NCBI GenBank assembly: GCA_025964625.1
Contig: JAOPYL010000355.1
Span: forward strand, 1 to 40,781
From: Actinoallomurus sp.
Lineage (GTDB): Bacteria > Actinomycetota > Actinomycetes > Streptosporangiales > Streptosporangiaceae
Length of the DNA stretch: 40,781 nucleotides
Direction of reading: 5' to 3'
Positions 25,447 through 33,690 of the stretch are shown here, in pieces. Positions within the stretch are counted from its first letter, which is position 1. The number at the start of each line of letters is the position of its first letter. The position numbers and the translations under genes are program-made. The notes beneath the pieces are model-generated. The model was given only the letters and a program-made list of their open reading frames with translations. It had not been told where the DNA came from and made no database searches.

Positions 25447-26844
25447 ATGCGGAACATCTCACGTGGGGTGCTGGCCCTCCTGCTCGTGGCGGGCCTCGGT
25501 GGCATCGGTGGGGCCGCGCACGCGGCGCCGGGCAGGTCGAACGACGACATCGCCGCCAAGCTCAAGGCGATCCCCGGCATGACGGTGCAGGAGAAGACCT
25601 CCACCCTCACGGGCTACCGATGGTTCTGGCTCGACTACCGTCAGCCGATCGACCACCGGAACCCGAAGAAGGGCTGGTTCGAGCAGCGGATCCTGCTCGA
25701 GCACAAGTCCGCGGACCGGCCCATGGTGCTCTACACGAGTGGCTACAACACGCCCGAGACGATGTTCCTGTCCGAGCCCACCGGGCTCGTGGACGGCAAC
25801 CAGATCTCGGTGGAGTACCGCTACTTCACGCCCTCACGGCCCGCGCCCGCGGATTGGACGAAGGACACGATCTGGCAGGCCGCCACCGATGAGCACGAGA
25901 TCATCAAGGCGCTCAAGACGATCTACCACGGCAAGTGGATCTCCACCGGGGCGAGCAAGGGTGGCATGACCGCCACCTACCACAAGCGCTTCTACCCCTC
26001 GGACGTCGACGGCACGGTGGCCTATGTCGCGCCGAACGACGTGAACAACAAGGACGACAGCGCCTACGACCGGTTCTTCAAGAAGGTCGGCACCGACCCG
26101 AAGTGCCGGACCGACCTCGAGAGCCTGCAGCGCGAGCTGCTCAAGCGGCGCCCCGAGATGGAGGCGCGGATGAGCGCCGACGCCCAGAAGGCCGGTGACA
26201 CCTGGAAGATCATCAAGACGGTCGACCGGGCCTTCGAGAACTCCGTGATGGACTTCGAGTGGGCGTTCTGGCAGTACCACCTGCAGGCCGAGTGCAAGGA
26301 CATCCCGGCCACGACCGCCTCGACCGACGCCATCTACACGTACTTCGACACGATCTCCGGCGCGCTGACCTACACGGACCAGGGACTGGAGCCGTTCATC
26401 CCGTACTACTACCAGGCGGGCACCCAGCTCGGCTGGCCGTCGCCGAAGTTCCCGCAACTGCATCCCCTGCTCCGCTATGAGAGCACCTACCAGCCGCGGA
26501 CGTACGTGCCGCAGGACATCCCGATGAAGTTCGACCCGACGGCGATGGCCGATGTCGACCGCTGGGTTCGCGAGCACGCGGACCACATGCTGTTCATCTA
26601 CGGTCAGAACGACCCGTGGGGCGCCGAGCCCTTCCGCCTCGGCTCGGGCAGCCGGGACTCGGCGGTCTACGTGGCGCCGGGCATGGACCACAGTGGCCGG
26701 CTCATCGCGAGCCTGCTGGACGCTCAGCGCGCCAAGGCCATCGCCGACCTGCTCCGCTGGGCCGGTGTGTCGCAGCAGGCAAGGACCCTGACCAGCCCGC
26801 AGGTCTCCGAAGACCCGATGCTGGCCCAGCGCCCGCCGCTGTAG
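25447..26844 (+). CDS. Secreted S37-family (PS-10 type) tripeptidyl/prolyl aminopeptidase
   Basis: The 465-residue product begins with a Sec signal peptide (RNISRGVLALLLVAGLGGIGG, cleavage after AHA). The mature enzyme has the alpha/beta-hydrolase nucleophile elbow in STGASKGGM (S170), a probable acid in YGQNDPWGAEPF and a histidine in APGMDHSGRL, matching the Streptomyces PS-10/S37 peptidases that remove tripeptides from protein N-termini outside the cell. FWLDYRQPIDHRNPKKGWFEQR is a typical family N-terminus. The ATG at 25447 follows GAGGGG by about six bases; an ATG 24 bases earlier would only lengthen the signal region. A very strong hairpin terminator follows. Confidence 0.88.
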   Translation: MRNISRGVLALLLVAGLGGIGGAAHAAPGRSNDDIAAKLKAIPGMTVQEKTSTLTGYRWFWLDYRQPIDHRNPKKGWFEQRILLEHKSADRPMVLYTSGYNTPETMFLSEPTGLVDGNQISVEYRYFTPSRPAPADWTKDTIWQAATDEHEIIKALKTIYHGKWISTGASKGGMTATYHKRFYPSDVDGTVAYVAPNDVNNKDDSAYDRFFKKVGTDPKCRTDLESLQRELLKRRPEMEARMSADAQKAGDTWKIIKTVDRAFENSVMDFEWAFWQYHLQAECKDIPATTASTDAIYTYFDTISGALTYTDQGLEPFIPYYYQAGTQLGWPSPKFPQLHPLLRYESTYQPRTYVPQDIPMKFDPTAMADVDRWVREHADHMLFIYGQNDPWGAEPFRLGSGSRDSAVYVAPGMDHSGRLIASLLDAQRAKAIADLLRWAGVSQQARTLTSPQVSEDPMLAQRPPL

Positions 26845-26854
26845 GGCTCGCGCC

Positions 26855-26888
26855 CGAGAAGGCCCCCGCCGCGGCGGGGGCCTTCTCG
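26855..26888 (+). terminator. 34-base perfect palindrome, terminator of the peptidase gene
   Basis: CGAGAAGGCCCCCGCCG (26855-26871) is followed at once by its exact reverse complement (to 26888), a 17-base stem if opened by a small loop. It starts ten bases after the stop codon. There is no T tract beyond the TTCTCG in the arm. Confidence 0.85.
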
Positions 26889-26914
26889 CGCCCGCCGGTC
26901 GTATCAGGTAGTGA

Positions 26915-26926
26915 GACACTAGTGTC
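26915..26926. promoter_or_regulatory. Palindromic operator overlapping the MFS transporter promoter
   Basis: GACACTAGTGTC is a perfect 12-base palindrome ending five bases before the ATG at 26932. TAGTGT (26920-26925) inside it stands at -12 to -7 from that ATG and fits the TANNNT -10 pattern. A repressor bound here would block transcription; TetR/MarR-type sites look like this. No -35 is convincing. Confidence 0.5.
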
Positions 26927-26931
26927 ATAGT

Positions 26932-28176
26932 ATGAACAGGCGGTGGTTGGTCCTCCTTGTCGGGGTGCTCGCGATGATCGCGGGATGCGCTTACCAGTAC
27001 GGGCTTCCGTACCTCATCCCGGCGCTGCGCGCGGACAGAGGGCTGTCACTGAGCCAGGCGGCGATCCTCATCTCCTGCCCGGTGGCCGGTCTGCTGGTCG
27101 CGCTGACCCTCTGGGGCATGGCCGCCGACCGCTGGGGCGAGCGAATCATCCTCAGCGGCGGCCTCACCATCGCCGGGCTCGCGCTGCTGGCCGCCACCGC
27201 CGTACACCACACGGTCGCCCTGGGCGCCTGCCTCCTCGTCGCCGGGGCCGGCGGCGCGTCCATCCACGCCGCGAGCGGCCGGCTCATCCTCGGCTGGTTC
27301 GCCGCGCACGAACGGGGCCTGGCGATGGGCATCCGGCAGACCGGGCAGCCGCTCGGCGTCGGGCTGGCCGCGCTCACCCTGCCGCCGCTGGCCGCGCACG
27401 CGGGCCTCACCTCCGGGCTGGACCTCCTCGCCTGCTGCTGCCTGGCCAGCGCGCTGCTCGTGGCGCTGCTCGTCCGAGACCCCGCCCGCACGGCGGTGGG
27501 CGAGCCGCACGGCGGCGGCTCTCCCTACCGCACGCCCGTGCTGTGGCGGATCCACGCGGCCAGCGCGCTGCTCGTGGTGCCGCAGTTCGCGATCTCGGCG
27601 TTCGCGCTCGTCTACCTGGTCGACGCGCGCGGCTGGGACGGCGCGACGGCGGGCCGGGTACTCGCGGTGGCCCAGGTAGGCGGGGCCGCCGCGCGGCTGG
27701 CCGTCGGCCACTGGTCGGACCGGGCGGGCAGCCGCGTACGGCCCATGCGCACGCTGGCGGTGGGCATCGGCCTGGTCATGCTGGCGCTGGCGGCAGGCAC
27801 CGTGGCGGGCTGGGAGGTCGCCACTGTCGCGCTGCTCGCCGCCGCGGTGATCACTGTCACCACCAACGGGCTCGCGTTCACCGCCGTGGCCGAGTATGCC
27901 GGGCGATCATGGGCTGGACGCGCGCTGGGCATCCAGAACACCGGCCAGAACCTGCTGGCCGCCGCCACTCCGCCGGTGCTCGGCTCGCTCGTCGCCAGGT
28001 CGGCGTATGGCACGGCCTTCGCGGCGGTCGCGGCCTTCCCGCTGGCGGCGGCGCTGCTGATCCCCATCCGCTTCGAGCGTGGACCGCGCGACCGGGCAGC
28101 GCCGGATGGCGGGGAGCTGCCGGCCGGAGCGGCCGGCAGCGCGACCGCGTCGCGTGGCGATGACTCCGTTTCCTGA
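26932..28176 (+). CDS. Major facilitator superfamily transporter
   Basis: The 414-residue product has about twelve hydrophobic helices, with the MFS loop motif WGMAADRWGERIILSGG between helices 2 and 3 and the related GHWSDRAGSRVRP between helices 8 and 9. GMGIRQTGQPLGV-like sequence (AMGIRQTGQPLGVG) in helix 5 is typical of the CynX/NNP-like or aromatic/drug branch, but the substrate cannot be assigned. It lies in the cytoplasmic membrane. The ATG has no Shine-Dalgarno sequence; the message may be leaderless, with transcription starting at the A. A palindromic operator overlaps the promoter. The C-terminal 30 residues are polar and cytoplasmic. Confidence 0.85.
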   Translation: MNRRWLVLLVGVLAMIAGCAYQYGLPYLIPALRADRGLSLSQAAILISCPVAGLLVALTLWGMAADRWGERIILSGGLTIAGLALLAATAVHHTVALGACLLVAGAGGASIHAASGRLILGWFAAHERGLAMGIRQTGQPLGVGLAALTLPPLAAHAGLTSGLDLLACCCLASALLVALLVRDPARTAVGEPHGGGSPYRTPVLWRIHAASALLVVPQFAISAFALVYLVDARGWDGATAGRVLAVAQVGGAAARLAVGHWSDRAGSRVRPMRTLAVGIGLVMLALAAGTVAGWEVATVALLAAAVITVTTNGLAFTAVAEYAGRSWAGRALGIQNTGQNLLAAATPPVLGSLVARSAYGTAFAAVAAFPLAAALLIPIRFERGPRDRAAPDGGELPAGAAGSATASRGDDSVS

Positions 28177-28246
28177 TCCTCTCAGACCCCGTTTAGGCGC
28201 TGTGACCTCGTGAAAGGCTGTTAGGAAGTGCTCAACGGGGGGGCGC

Positions 28247-29653
28247 GTGCTTCCGATTGTCGTGGTGGTCGCCGGCTTGGCGATGCTGGCGCTGGCGGCC
28301 GATCAGCTGGTTATCGGTTCCGGACGGCTGGCTGCCCGGCTGCGCGTCGCACCGGTCGCCATCGGGGTCGTGGTGATCGGACTCGGCACCAGCGCACCCG
28401 AGCTGCTGGTCTCCACGCTGGCGGCCCTGCGCGGGCAGGTGCCGCTCGGCGTCGGCACCCTCGTCGGCTCCAACGTCGTGAACGTCACGCTGCTCCTCGG
28501 CGTCACCGGGCTCATCGGGCCGTTCGCGGTACGCGCGTCGATCCTGCGGCGGGAGGCGCGGCTGTCCGTACTCGCCGTCGCCGCGTTCGCCCTGCTGCTG
28601 CTCACGGGGGTCGGTGCGGCCCAGGGGATCGTCCTGGCCGTTCTCTGCGGTGCGGCCCTGGTCCTGCTCCTGCGCTGGGCGCGTACGACTCCGGAGGGCC
28701 GGCTCGCCGGTGAGGTGACCGACTACCTCGAGGTGGGCTCCCGGTACCGGCTCCCGCGTGAGGTGGTGCGCGTCCTCCTGGGCCTCGGCGGCACGCTCGC
28801 AGGAGCGGACCTGCTCGTCTCCGGGGGATCCGACATCGCCGCACGGGCCGGCGTTCCCCAGGCGGTGATCGGCTTCACCGTGCTCGCGCTGGGGACGTCA
28901 CTACCCGAACTGGTCACGTGCGTGCATGCTCAGCGGCGCGGCGAGACGGAGCTGATCGTAGGCGACCTCCTCGGCAGCAACCTGTTCAACAGCCTGGCCG
29001 GGGGCGCCACCGCGGGCCTTGCCTCATGGCAGAACAGGGCGGCGGGCGTAGGCGGCGGCCTGCTGGTCACGATGGTTGGCGTCAACGTGATCGCACTGCT
29101 ACTGCTCATGCGAAGACGGCGGCTCACCCGGCCGGTGGCGAGCGTGCTGCTCGCGACCTACGGGCTCGCGCTGCCGATGCTGCCCACCACTCCCGACGCG
29201 GACCGCGCGGCGCGCGTCACCAGGCCAGGGTCAGCGGGGGGCGTTGACCATGCTGTTCGCCGCCATGACGAGGTAGTCCCACAGCATCGTCTCCAGCTGC
29301 TCCGGGAGCTTCAGTTCGTCCACGGCGGTACGCATGTGCGCCAGCCAGGCGTCCCGCTCCGGCTCGCCGATCGTGAACGGCACATGTCGCATGCGCAGCC
29401 GGGGATGGCCGCGCCGCTCCCCGTAGGTGCGCGGGCCGCCCCAGTACTGGATCAGGAAGAGCCGGAGCCGCTCCTCGGCGGGCCCCAGGTCCTCCTCGGG
29501 GTACAACGGGCGGAGGAGCGGGTCGTCCGCCACTCCCTGATAGAACCGGTGGACGAGCCGGCGGAAGGTCTCCTCGCCGCCGATCGCCTCAAAGAATGTC
29601 GCCTCTTGTGTCATGGCGTCCCCCAGCCTATGCGGCCGACGTATCCTTCTTGA
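28247..29653 (+). CDS. Calcium/sodium:cation antiporter (YrbG-like), stop codon lost, read-through C-terminus
   Basis: The first 320 or so residues form a complete YrbG-type antiporter: two inverted repeats with the alpha motifs [12 protein letters not shown]...GSNVVN and [11 protein letters not shown]...[15 protein letters not shown], each supplying the acidic and Asn/Ser residues that bind Na+ and Ca2+, and ten hydrophobic helices. Homologues stop soon after the last helix ([12 protein letters not shown]). Here the frame stays open for about 140 further residues, running antisense through the whole truncated haemoglobin gene and 26 bases into mscS. That tail is His/Arg/Pro-rich and not protein-like, so a stop was probably lost by a frameshift or deletion near 29205-29231. 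GTG 28247 follows a G-run that can serve as ribosome site. Confidence 0.85.
   Translation: MLPIVVVVAGLAMLALAADQLVIGSGRLAARLRVAPVAIGVVVIGLGTSAPELLVSTLAALRGQVPLGVGTLVGSNVVNVTLLLGVTGLIGPFAVRASILRREARLSVLAVAAFALLLLTGVGAAQGIVLAVLCGAALVLLLRWARTTPEGRLAGEVTDYLEVGSRYRLPREVVRVLLGLGGTLAGADLLVSGGSDIAARAGVPQAVIGFTVLALGTSLPELVTCVHAQRRGETELIVGDLLGSNLFNSLAGGATAGLASWQNRAAGVGGGLLVTMVGVNVIALLLLMRRRRLTRPVASVLLATYGLALPMLPTTPDADRAARVTRPGSAGGVDHAVRRHDEVVPQHRLQLLRELQFVHGGTHVRQPGVPLRLADRERHMSHAQPGMAAPLPVGARAAPVLDQEEPEPLLGGPQVLLGVQRAEERVVRHSLIEPVDEPAEGLLAADRLKECRLLCHGVPQPMRPTYPS
29231..29614 (-). CDS. glbO: Group II truncated haemoglobin (trHbO)
   Basis: The 127-residue product fits group II truncated globins closely: [21 protein letters not shown] includes the B10 and CD1 tyrosines, [22 protein letters not shown] carries the proximal histidine, and ERDAWLAHM has the G8 tryptophan that defines the group. 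It binds haem and O2 and is thought to help oxygen supply or nitric oxide defence. In M. tuberculosis glbO (Rv2470, from memory) lies a few genes from ettA and next to an HNH nuclease gene, matching this neighbourhood. The whole gene lies within the antisense read-through of the antiporter. Its ATG is 13 bases after the mscS stop. Confidence 0.93.
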   Translation of the reverse strand: MTQEATFFEAIGGEETFRRLVHRFYQGVADDPLLRPLYPEEDLGPAEERLRLFLIQYWGGPRTYGERRGHPRLRMRHVPFTIGEPERDAWLAHMRTAVDELKLPEQLETMLWDYLVMAANSMVNAPR

Positions 29654-30641
29654 AAGTCGCCACGGCCACGCCTGACGCGTCGAACGCCTTCTTCACGCGT
29701 TCGCGCAGCTCGCGTGCTGTGTCGCTCTGCCTGCCCGGTGCCGTCTTGCACACGACGCGGACGACCACCGCCTCGCCGGACAGTGCCTGCACGCCCCACA
29801 CGGTCGGGTCCTCGATGATGATCTCGTCCCACGGGGGTTCGACGGCCAGCGCGGCGGCGGTGTCCGTCAGGAGCGTGCGTACCTTGTCGATGTCCGCGTC
29901 GTACTCGACCGGCACGTCCAGCACCACCCGGGCCCAGTTCTGCGACTCGTTGCCGACCCGCTTGATCTCGCCGTTGGGGATGTACCAGACGATGCCGTTG
30001 ACGTCGCGCAGGCGGGTGGTGCGCAACGAGACCGCCTCGACCGTGCCCGTGACCGTGCCCACGTCGATCACGTCGCCCACGCCATACTGGTCTTCCAGCA
30101 GCATGAACATGCCGGTGAGGAAGTCCTTGACGAGATTCTGTGCGCCGAAGGCGACGGCCACGCCGACGATGCTCGCGCTCGCGAGGAACGGCGCGAGGTC
30201 CAGCCCCAGGTAGCCGAGCACGGTGAGCGCGGCGGCGCCGAGGACGATGCTCGAGGCGATGCTCCGGAGAAGCGACCCCATGGTCTCCGTGCGCTGCCGG
30301 CGCCGTTCGCTGATCAGGACCGGACTGCCGTCGAAGATCGTGCGTGTCCTCTCCCGGAGCCGCTCGGACATGGTGCTCTCGGCCATGCGGAGGGTGATCC
30401 TGGTGATCGTCTTGTTGATGACCCGGCGCAGCAGCAGGGCGACGACGATGGTGAGCACGATCTTCACGAGCAGCGTGAGCGGGCCGTCCAGCCATACGCT
30501 GTACGTGCGAGTCAGGTGGCCGTTCTTGGTGATGTCCCAGGCCAGCTTGCAGGCCACGCTGGCCGGTGCTGTGCAGTAGTCAGCGGCATCCCCACCGCCG
30601 GTCAAGGGTGCGAACACGGATGCGGTGGAAAGCGCGAGCAC
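29628..30641 (-). CDS. MscS-family mechanosensitive ion channel
   Basis: The product (337 residues from GTG 30641) has a short signal-like N-terminus, a Cys-containing extracytoplasmic stretch ([20 protein letters not shown]), and hydrophobic helices including [17 protein letters not shown] and the pore-lining TM3 region [24 protein letters not shown]. The beta domain follows ([24 protein letters not shown]...WYIPNGEI). Such channels release solutes on hypo-osmotic shock. I chose GTG 30641 because GGAGG lies nine bases upstream; a GTG at 30770 would add 43 unusual residues and would place the hairpin described below inside the coding region. A 13-base gap separates it from glbO, so both may share one transcript. 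Confidence 0.85.
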   Translation of the reverse strand: MLALSTASVFAPLTGGGDAADYCTAPASVACKLAWDITKNGHLTRTYSVWLDGPLTLLVKIVLTIVVALLLRRVINKTITRITLRMAESTMSERLRERTRTIFDGSPVLISERRRQRTETMGSLLRSIASSIVLGAAALTVLGYLGLDLAPFLASASIVGVAVAFGAQNLVKDFLTGMFMLLEDQYGVGDVIDVGTVTGTVEAVSLRTTRLRDVNGIVWYIPNGEIKRVGNESQNWARVVLDVPVEYDADIDKVRTLLTDTAAALAVEPPWDEIIIEDPTVWGVQALSGEAVVVRVVCKTAPGRQSDTARELRERVKKAFDASGVAVATFKKDTSAA

Positions 30642-30649
30642 GAGAAAGA

Positions 30650-30680
30650 CCCTCCTTCGACGGTCCCCGCCGAAGGAGGG
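30650..30680 (-). promoter_or_regulatory. Hairpin able to mask the mscS ribosome-binding site
   Basis: On the - strand transcript CCCTCCTTCG pairs perfectly with CGAAGGAGGG (10 base pairs, 11-base loop). The second arm contains the GGAGG that serves GTG 30641, so folding would hide the ribosome site. It could act as a translational switch. The alternative, a hairpin inside coding sequence, holds if the GTG at 30770 is the true start. Confidence 0.5.
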
Positions 30681-30829
30681 CCGCGTCGTAGCCTGCGAAC
30701 CTTCCTGATCGTAGGCGACCGCGGAGGGTCCGGGACCCGGCGGCGGGAGTGCGGACCGCCGCCGGGCCACCGCCGGCGACCTCGGTATGGGGACGGGTCG
30801 CCGACGCCCCGGGCACAGGACCGCTGCCG

Positions 30830-30883
30830 ACCGGCCCCGCGGGACCGGTCAGTCCGCGCCACTGGCCACCGGCCCCGCGGGAC
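30830..30883. repeat. 16-base direct repeat, with a related copy at 34546-34564
   Basis: ACCGGCCCCGCGGGAC occurs at 30830-30845 and 30868-30883, 38 bases apart. The second copy continues as GCGCTCC, and GCCCCGCGGGACACGCTCC recurs at 34546-34564 with one difference from 30872-30890. Both places are intergenic, which suggests a small dispersed repeat family. Confidence 0.5.
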
Positions 30884-30894
30884 GCGCTCCGCCC

Positions 30895-31185
30895 CTAGTC
30901 CCGATGAGCCTCGAGGACGTGGGCCACCTTGACGGCGGCGCCGCACGGATCGTCGACGCCGTGCATGGGTTCCCCCCATGACCACCAGAAGTACCAGGCG
31001 GGCTTGTCGAGCGCGCCGGGCGCCGGGGCGCACATGACGTTCTCCGACATGCTCGCCGCGGCCGGGTTGACCACCCGGCAGAAGGCGGGCCCGGATCGGG
31101 TACGGATCACGCGGGCCACCAGGCCGCGCTCGCCTAATTCGCGGACGAGGCCTTCCAGGTATCCCACACGGCGTTCATCGACCAT
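30895..31185 (-). CDS. Small Trp-rich protein of unknown function, divergent from an HTH/TPR regulator
   Basis: The 96-residue product has an N-terminal amphipathic part (RRVGYLEGLVRELGERGLVARVIRT) and a striking aromatic core WYFWWSWGEP, followed by AAVKVAHVLEAHRD. I recall similar short proteins in other actinobacteria beside HTH regulators, but no function is known to me. It has no signal peptide or membrane helix. The ATG at 31185 is ten bases after AGGAG; an ATG at 31194 is too close to it. A fair promoter lies upstream (31234-31262). The pairing with the divergent regulator resembles the common XRE/DUF397 gene pairs, which is only an analogy. Confidence 0.7.
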   Translation of the reverse strand: MVDERRVGYLEGLVRELGERGLVARVIRTRSGPAFCRVVNPAAASMSENVMCAPAPGALDKPAWYFWWSWGEPMHGVDDPCGAAVKVAHVLEAHRD

Positions 31186-31233
31186 CCGGCACATCTCCTC
31201 TTACGGTGCGAACGCGTCTCGCTACGCGCTGCG

Positions 31234-31262
31234 AGAATCGCAAGCCGGTGGGGAGGGGTCAA
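31234..31262 (-). promoter_or_regulatory. Promoter of the small Trp-rich gene
   Basis: Read on the - strand, TTGACC (31262-31257) and GATTCT (31239-31234) are separated by 17 bases, a good fit to the housekeeping sigma pattern. The start codon is about 50 bases downstream. Confidence 0.5.
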
Positions 31263-31306
31263 GGGGGTGCTCCGGGCCCGCGGACCACGTTCGCCCGCTC
31301 CGGGTA

Positions 31307-31337
31307 GAGGTTCTTCACCCCGAGGATGAGGAACCTC
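31307..31337. promoter_or_regulatory. Inverted repeat between divergent promoters
   Basis: GAGGTTCTTC (31307-31316) and GAGGAACCTC (31328-31337) are inverted repeats with nine of ten positions matching and an 11-base spacer. It lies between the two divergent promoters and could be the operator of the adjacent regulator. Confidence 0.4.
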
Positions 31338-31389
31338 CGCTCCTGTGAGGGGAGAGGCTCGCGGGTCGACGCGTTTATGGTGGATCCTG

Positions 31390-31418
31390 TTGGCGTACGG
31401 CGATGCCAGCGTTACGCT
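31390..31418 (+). promoter_or_regulatory. Promoter of the HTH/TPR regulator gene
   Basis: TTGGCG (31390-31395) and TACGCT (31413-31418) have a 17-base spacer. Transcription would start near 31425, leaving a leader of about 65 bases before GTG 31489. A small palindrome AGCGTTACGCT overlaps the -10. Confidence 0.5.
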
Positions 31419-31488
31419 GCGTACGCGAGTTTTCCTCATCCGTGGCCAAAAAGTAACCCGGTCGGCTCTTCCCCCGAGGAGGCCGGAA

Positions 31489-33120
31489 GTGACAGATCCC
31501 GCAAAGGTGGCCCCCCCGACGAAGGAAGCGGACCTGGCCCGCCGCATCCGCGCCCGGGGGCTGGCGCTCGGACACGCGCCGCCGCAGATCGCCAGAGAAA
31601 TCCACGACCAATGCGCGCCGATCTTCGGCACCAGCCAGGTCAAGGCGCAGCGTCTGTCACACGGCATCGCACTGTCCGATGTCGTCGCTCAGGTCAGAGC
31701 GCTGTACGACATGGAGGGAAAGCCTCTCCCCAAGCTCGGCGAGACGCTTCTGTCCGCGTACGAAAGCGGTTTTAAGCGTCCGGGCCCGGCCTACCTGCAC
31801 TACCTCTGCCGCGTCTACCGGGTGGAGCCCGAAGACCTGGGCTTCCAGGGGCCGTGTGTCTGCGCTCGGACGCACGATCCGCCGAGGCCGGGGACACACA
31901 ACGCGTCCCCCCGCGAGCCCGACGTCGTGCTCGGGCCCGGCACCCTAATCATCGACAACGATCACTGGGCAATACGAGACCTGTCCTCCGTCCCGCACAT
32001 CTCCGGGGTCCGGTACCGCGCCGAGGACTCCGATTGCGGCGGGGGAGAAGAGGAGGAGACTGTGCTTCGGCGAACCCTTCTGCAAGTCCTGGCCGGGGCG
32101 GGCGTGGCGCTCGATGGCCAGATCCTGGGGGCGGTGGACGGCATCCGCCGCAAGATGGACGACACGCTGGTCAACGCGTCCGTCTCACCGACCATGCTCG
32201 ACCAGTGGGAGGAGACCGCCAACGGATACGGGCAGCAGTACATGTCGACGCCGCCGCTCCGGCTGCTGTGCGACGTGCTGCTCGACTTCAGTGAGGTTCG
32301 CCGGATGTGCGAGCAGCGGCAGCCGATCGAGCTGCAGGAGCGGCTGTGCCGGCTCGCCGCGCACCTGTCCGGACTCTCCGGCGTCATCATGATCGATCTC
32401 GGCGACCACCGGCTGTCACGGTCCTTCTTCCGCACGGCCCGCACAGCCGCGGACGAGACCGGCGACCGCGCCCTGAGGTCGTGGGTGAGCGTGCGCGAGG
32501 CGCTGGTGCCCATGTACTACGGCGACCCGCGGGAGTCCCTGCACCTGGCCCGGCGGGCGCAGGACCTGGCCGGCCGCACCCCCAACGTCGCCGCCGCCAT
32601 GGCCCCGATCGTGGAGGCCCGCGCGCTCGGCATGCTCGTCAAGCGAGGACGCAGCGACGCCGCCGGCAGCGCCAAGCGGGCGATGGCGCGGGGGCAGGCC
32701 GTGTTCGGCCAGCTCGGCAAGGACCAGCTGGCGGACACGGCGTTCGGCTACACCGAGCGGCAGCTCGCCTTCCACATGGGCGACACCTACACCAATCTCG
32801 GCGATCACCGGAACGCCGAGGAGACCCTCCGCAGGGCGCTCACCCTGTATCCGGCCTCGGAGGAGCTGGACCGCACGCTGATCTGGCTGGACCGCGCCTC
32901 GTGCAGGCTGCAGGAGGGCCAGCCGGAAGAGGCGCTGAGCACCGCCAGGGAGACCGTGCTCGCCCTGTCGCCCGGGCATCGGACGGACATCATCATGCAC
33001 CGCGCGCGCCAGCTCGTCAGCGCCGTCGTCTCGCAGTACGGCGAGATCAACGCGGCCCGGGAGTTCCGGGAGGCGCTCACCGCGCCGGGCACCACCGGCC
33101 TCGCCGAGAAGCAGACCTGA
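31489..33120 (+). CDS. HTH transcriptional regulator with TPR-like C-terminal half
   Basis: The product (543 residues from GTG 31489, which has GAGGAGG seven bases upstream) starts with a DNA-binding region: ARRIRARGLALGHAPPQIAREIHD and then ETLLSAYESGFKRPGPAYLHYLCRVYRVEPEDLGF, as in XRE-type regulators of actinobacteria. The middle is a linker with SDCGGGEEEETVLRRTLLQ. From about residue 290 the sequence is helical and alanine-rich with TPR-like repeats (QLAFHMGDTYTNLGDHRNAEETLRRALTLYP). Such proteins respond to peptides, partner proteins or nutrients. The ligand is unknown. It is divergent from the small Trp-rich gene and followed three bases later by a GNAT gene, which it may control. Confidence 0.78.
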   Translation: MTDPAKVAPPTKEADLARRIRARGLALGHAPPQIAREIHDQCAPIFGTSQVKAQRLSHGIALSDVVAQVRALYDMEGKPLPKLGETLLSAYESGFKRPGPAYLHYLCRVYRVEPEDLGFQGPCVCARTHDPPRPGTHNASPREPDVVLGPGTLIIDNDHWAIRDLSSVPHISGVRYRAEDSDCGGGEEEETVLRRTLLQVLAGAGVALDGQILGAVDGIRRKMDDTLVNASVSPTMLDQWEETANGYGQQYMSTPPLRLLCDVLLDFSEVRRMCEQRQPIELQERLCRLAAHLSGLSGVIMIDLGDHRLSRSFFRTARTAADETGDRALRSWVSVREALVPMYYGDPRESLHLARRAQDLAGRTPNVAAAMAPIVEARALGMLVKRGRSDAAGSAKRAMARGQAVFGQLGKDQLADTAFGYTERQLAFHMGDTYTNLGDHRNAEETLRRALTLYPASEELDRTLIWLDRASCRLQEGQPEEALSTARETVLALSPGHRTDIIMHRARQLVSAVVSQYGEINAAREFREALTAPGTTGLAEKQT

Positions 33121-33123
33121 CCG

Positions 33124-33663
33124 GTGGCCCGCGTACTCGGCACCGCCGCCGCACCCCGGCGACGGCGGGAGGAGCCCCCTGTCTGGACGTTCTCGGAACT
33201 GCGCATCCGGCGATACGCGTCGGAGGATCACCCGGCCGTGTTCGCGCTTCACCAGCTGTGTCTCGCGCAGGTCGGCCTGCGCCCCGGCGACGGCGTCTAC
33301 TACGACGACGACTTCGCCCGGGTCGAGGAGATCTACCTCCGCGCGCGGGGCGAGTTCCTGGTCGGAGAGGTGCGGGGTGAGATCACCGCGATCGGCGGGC
33401 TGCGGCGCGTCGACGACCTGGTCGCCGAGATGGTGCGCCTCCGGGTCCGCCCGGACCAGCAGGGCCAGGGGTACGGCGCCGCGGTCGTCACGGTCCTCGA
33501 AGAACGCGCCGCCGAGTTCGGCTACCGGGTGCTGCGCGCCGACACGACCGTGAAGCAGCCGGTGGCCATGGAGCTCTACCGCTCCTTCGGCTGGCACGAG
33601 ACCGACCGCAAGGTCACCGGCGCGACCGTCACCGTCTACTTCGAGAAGTTCCTCGGTGCCTGA
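33124..33663 (+). CDS. GNAT-family acetyltransferase
   Basis: The 179-residue product has the GNAT core: RIRRYASEDHPAVFALH at the start, EMVRLRVRPDQQGQGYGAAVV containing the acetyl-CoA loop Q-Q-G-Q-G-Y-G, and MELYRSFGWHETDR at the end. It begins at a GTG three bases after the regulator stop, so it is probably translated together with it. The first 22 residues are Arg/Ala-rich and less conserved; no better start with a ribosome site is seen. The substrate is unknown. Confidence 0.85.
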   Translation: MARVLGTAAAPRRRREEPPVWTFSELRIRRYASEDHPAVFALHQLCLAQVGLRPGDGVYYDDDFARVEEIYLRARGEFLVGEVRGEITAIGGLRRVDDLVAEMVRLRVRPDQQGQGYGAAVVTVLEERAAEFGYRVLRADTTVKQPVAMELYRSFGWHETDRKVTGATVTVYFEKFLGA

Positions 33664-33690
33664 TCACGGCCGTGCGCCCGGCAGACCGGA

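Larger units (their letters stand above)
30642..30894. other. Leader region between the small Trp-rich gene and mscS
   Basis: These 253 bases hold no recognisable gene. They contain the ribosome-site hairpin, and a 16-base direct repeat (30830-30845 and 30868-30883). TACGAT on the - strand near 30710 could be a -10 element, but no -35 fits. Confidence 0.4.

Noticed and set aside
28187-28240. Inverted repeat CCCCGTT/AACGGGG before the antiporter
   Set aside because: Only seven pairs with a 40-base loop; likely chance in G/C-run-rich DNA.
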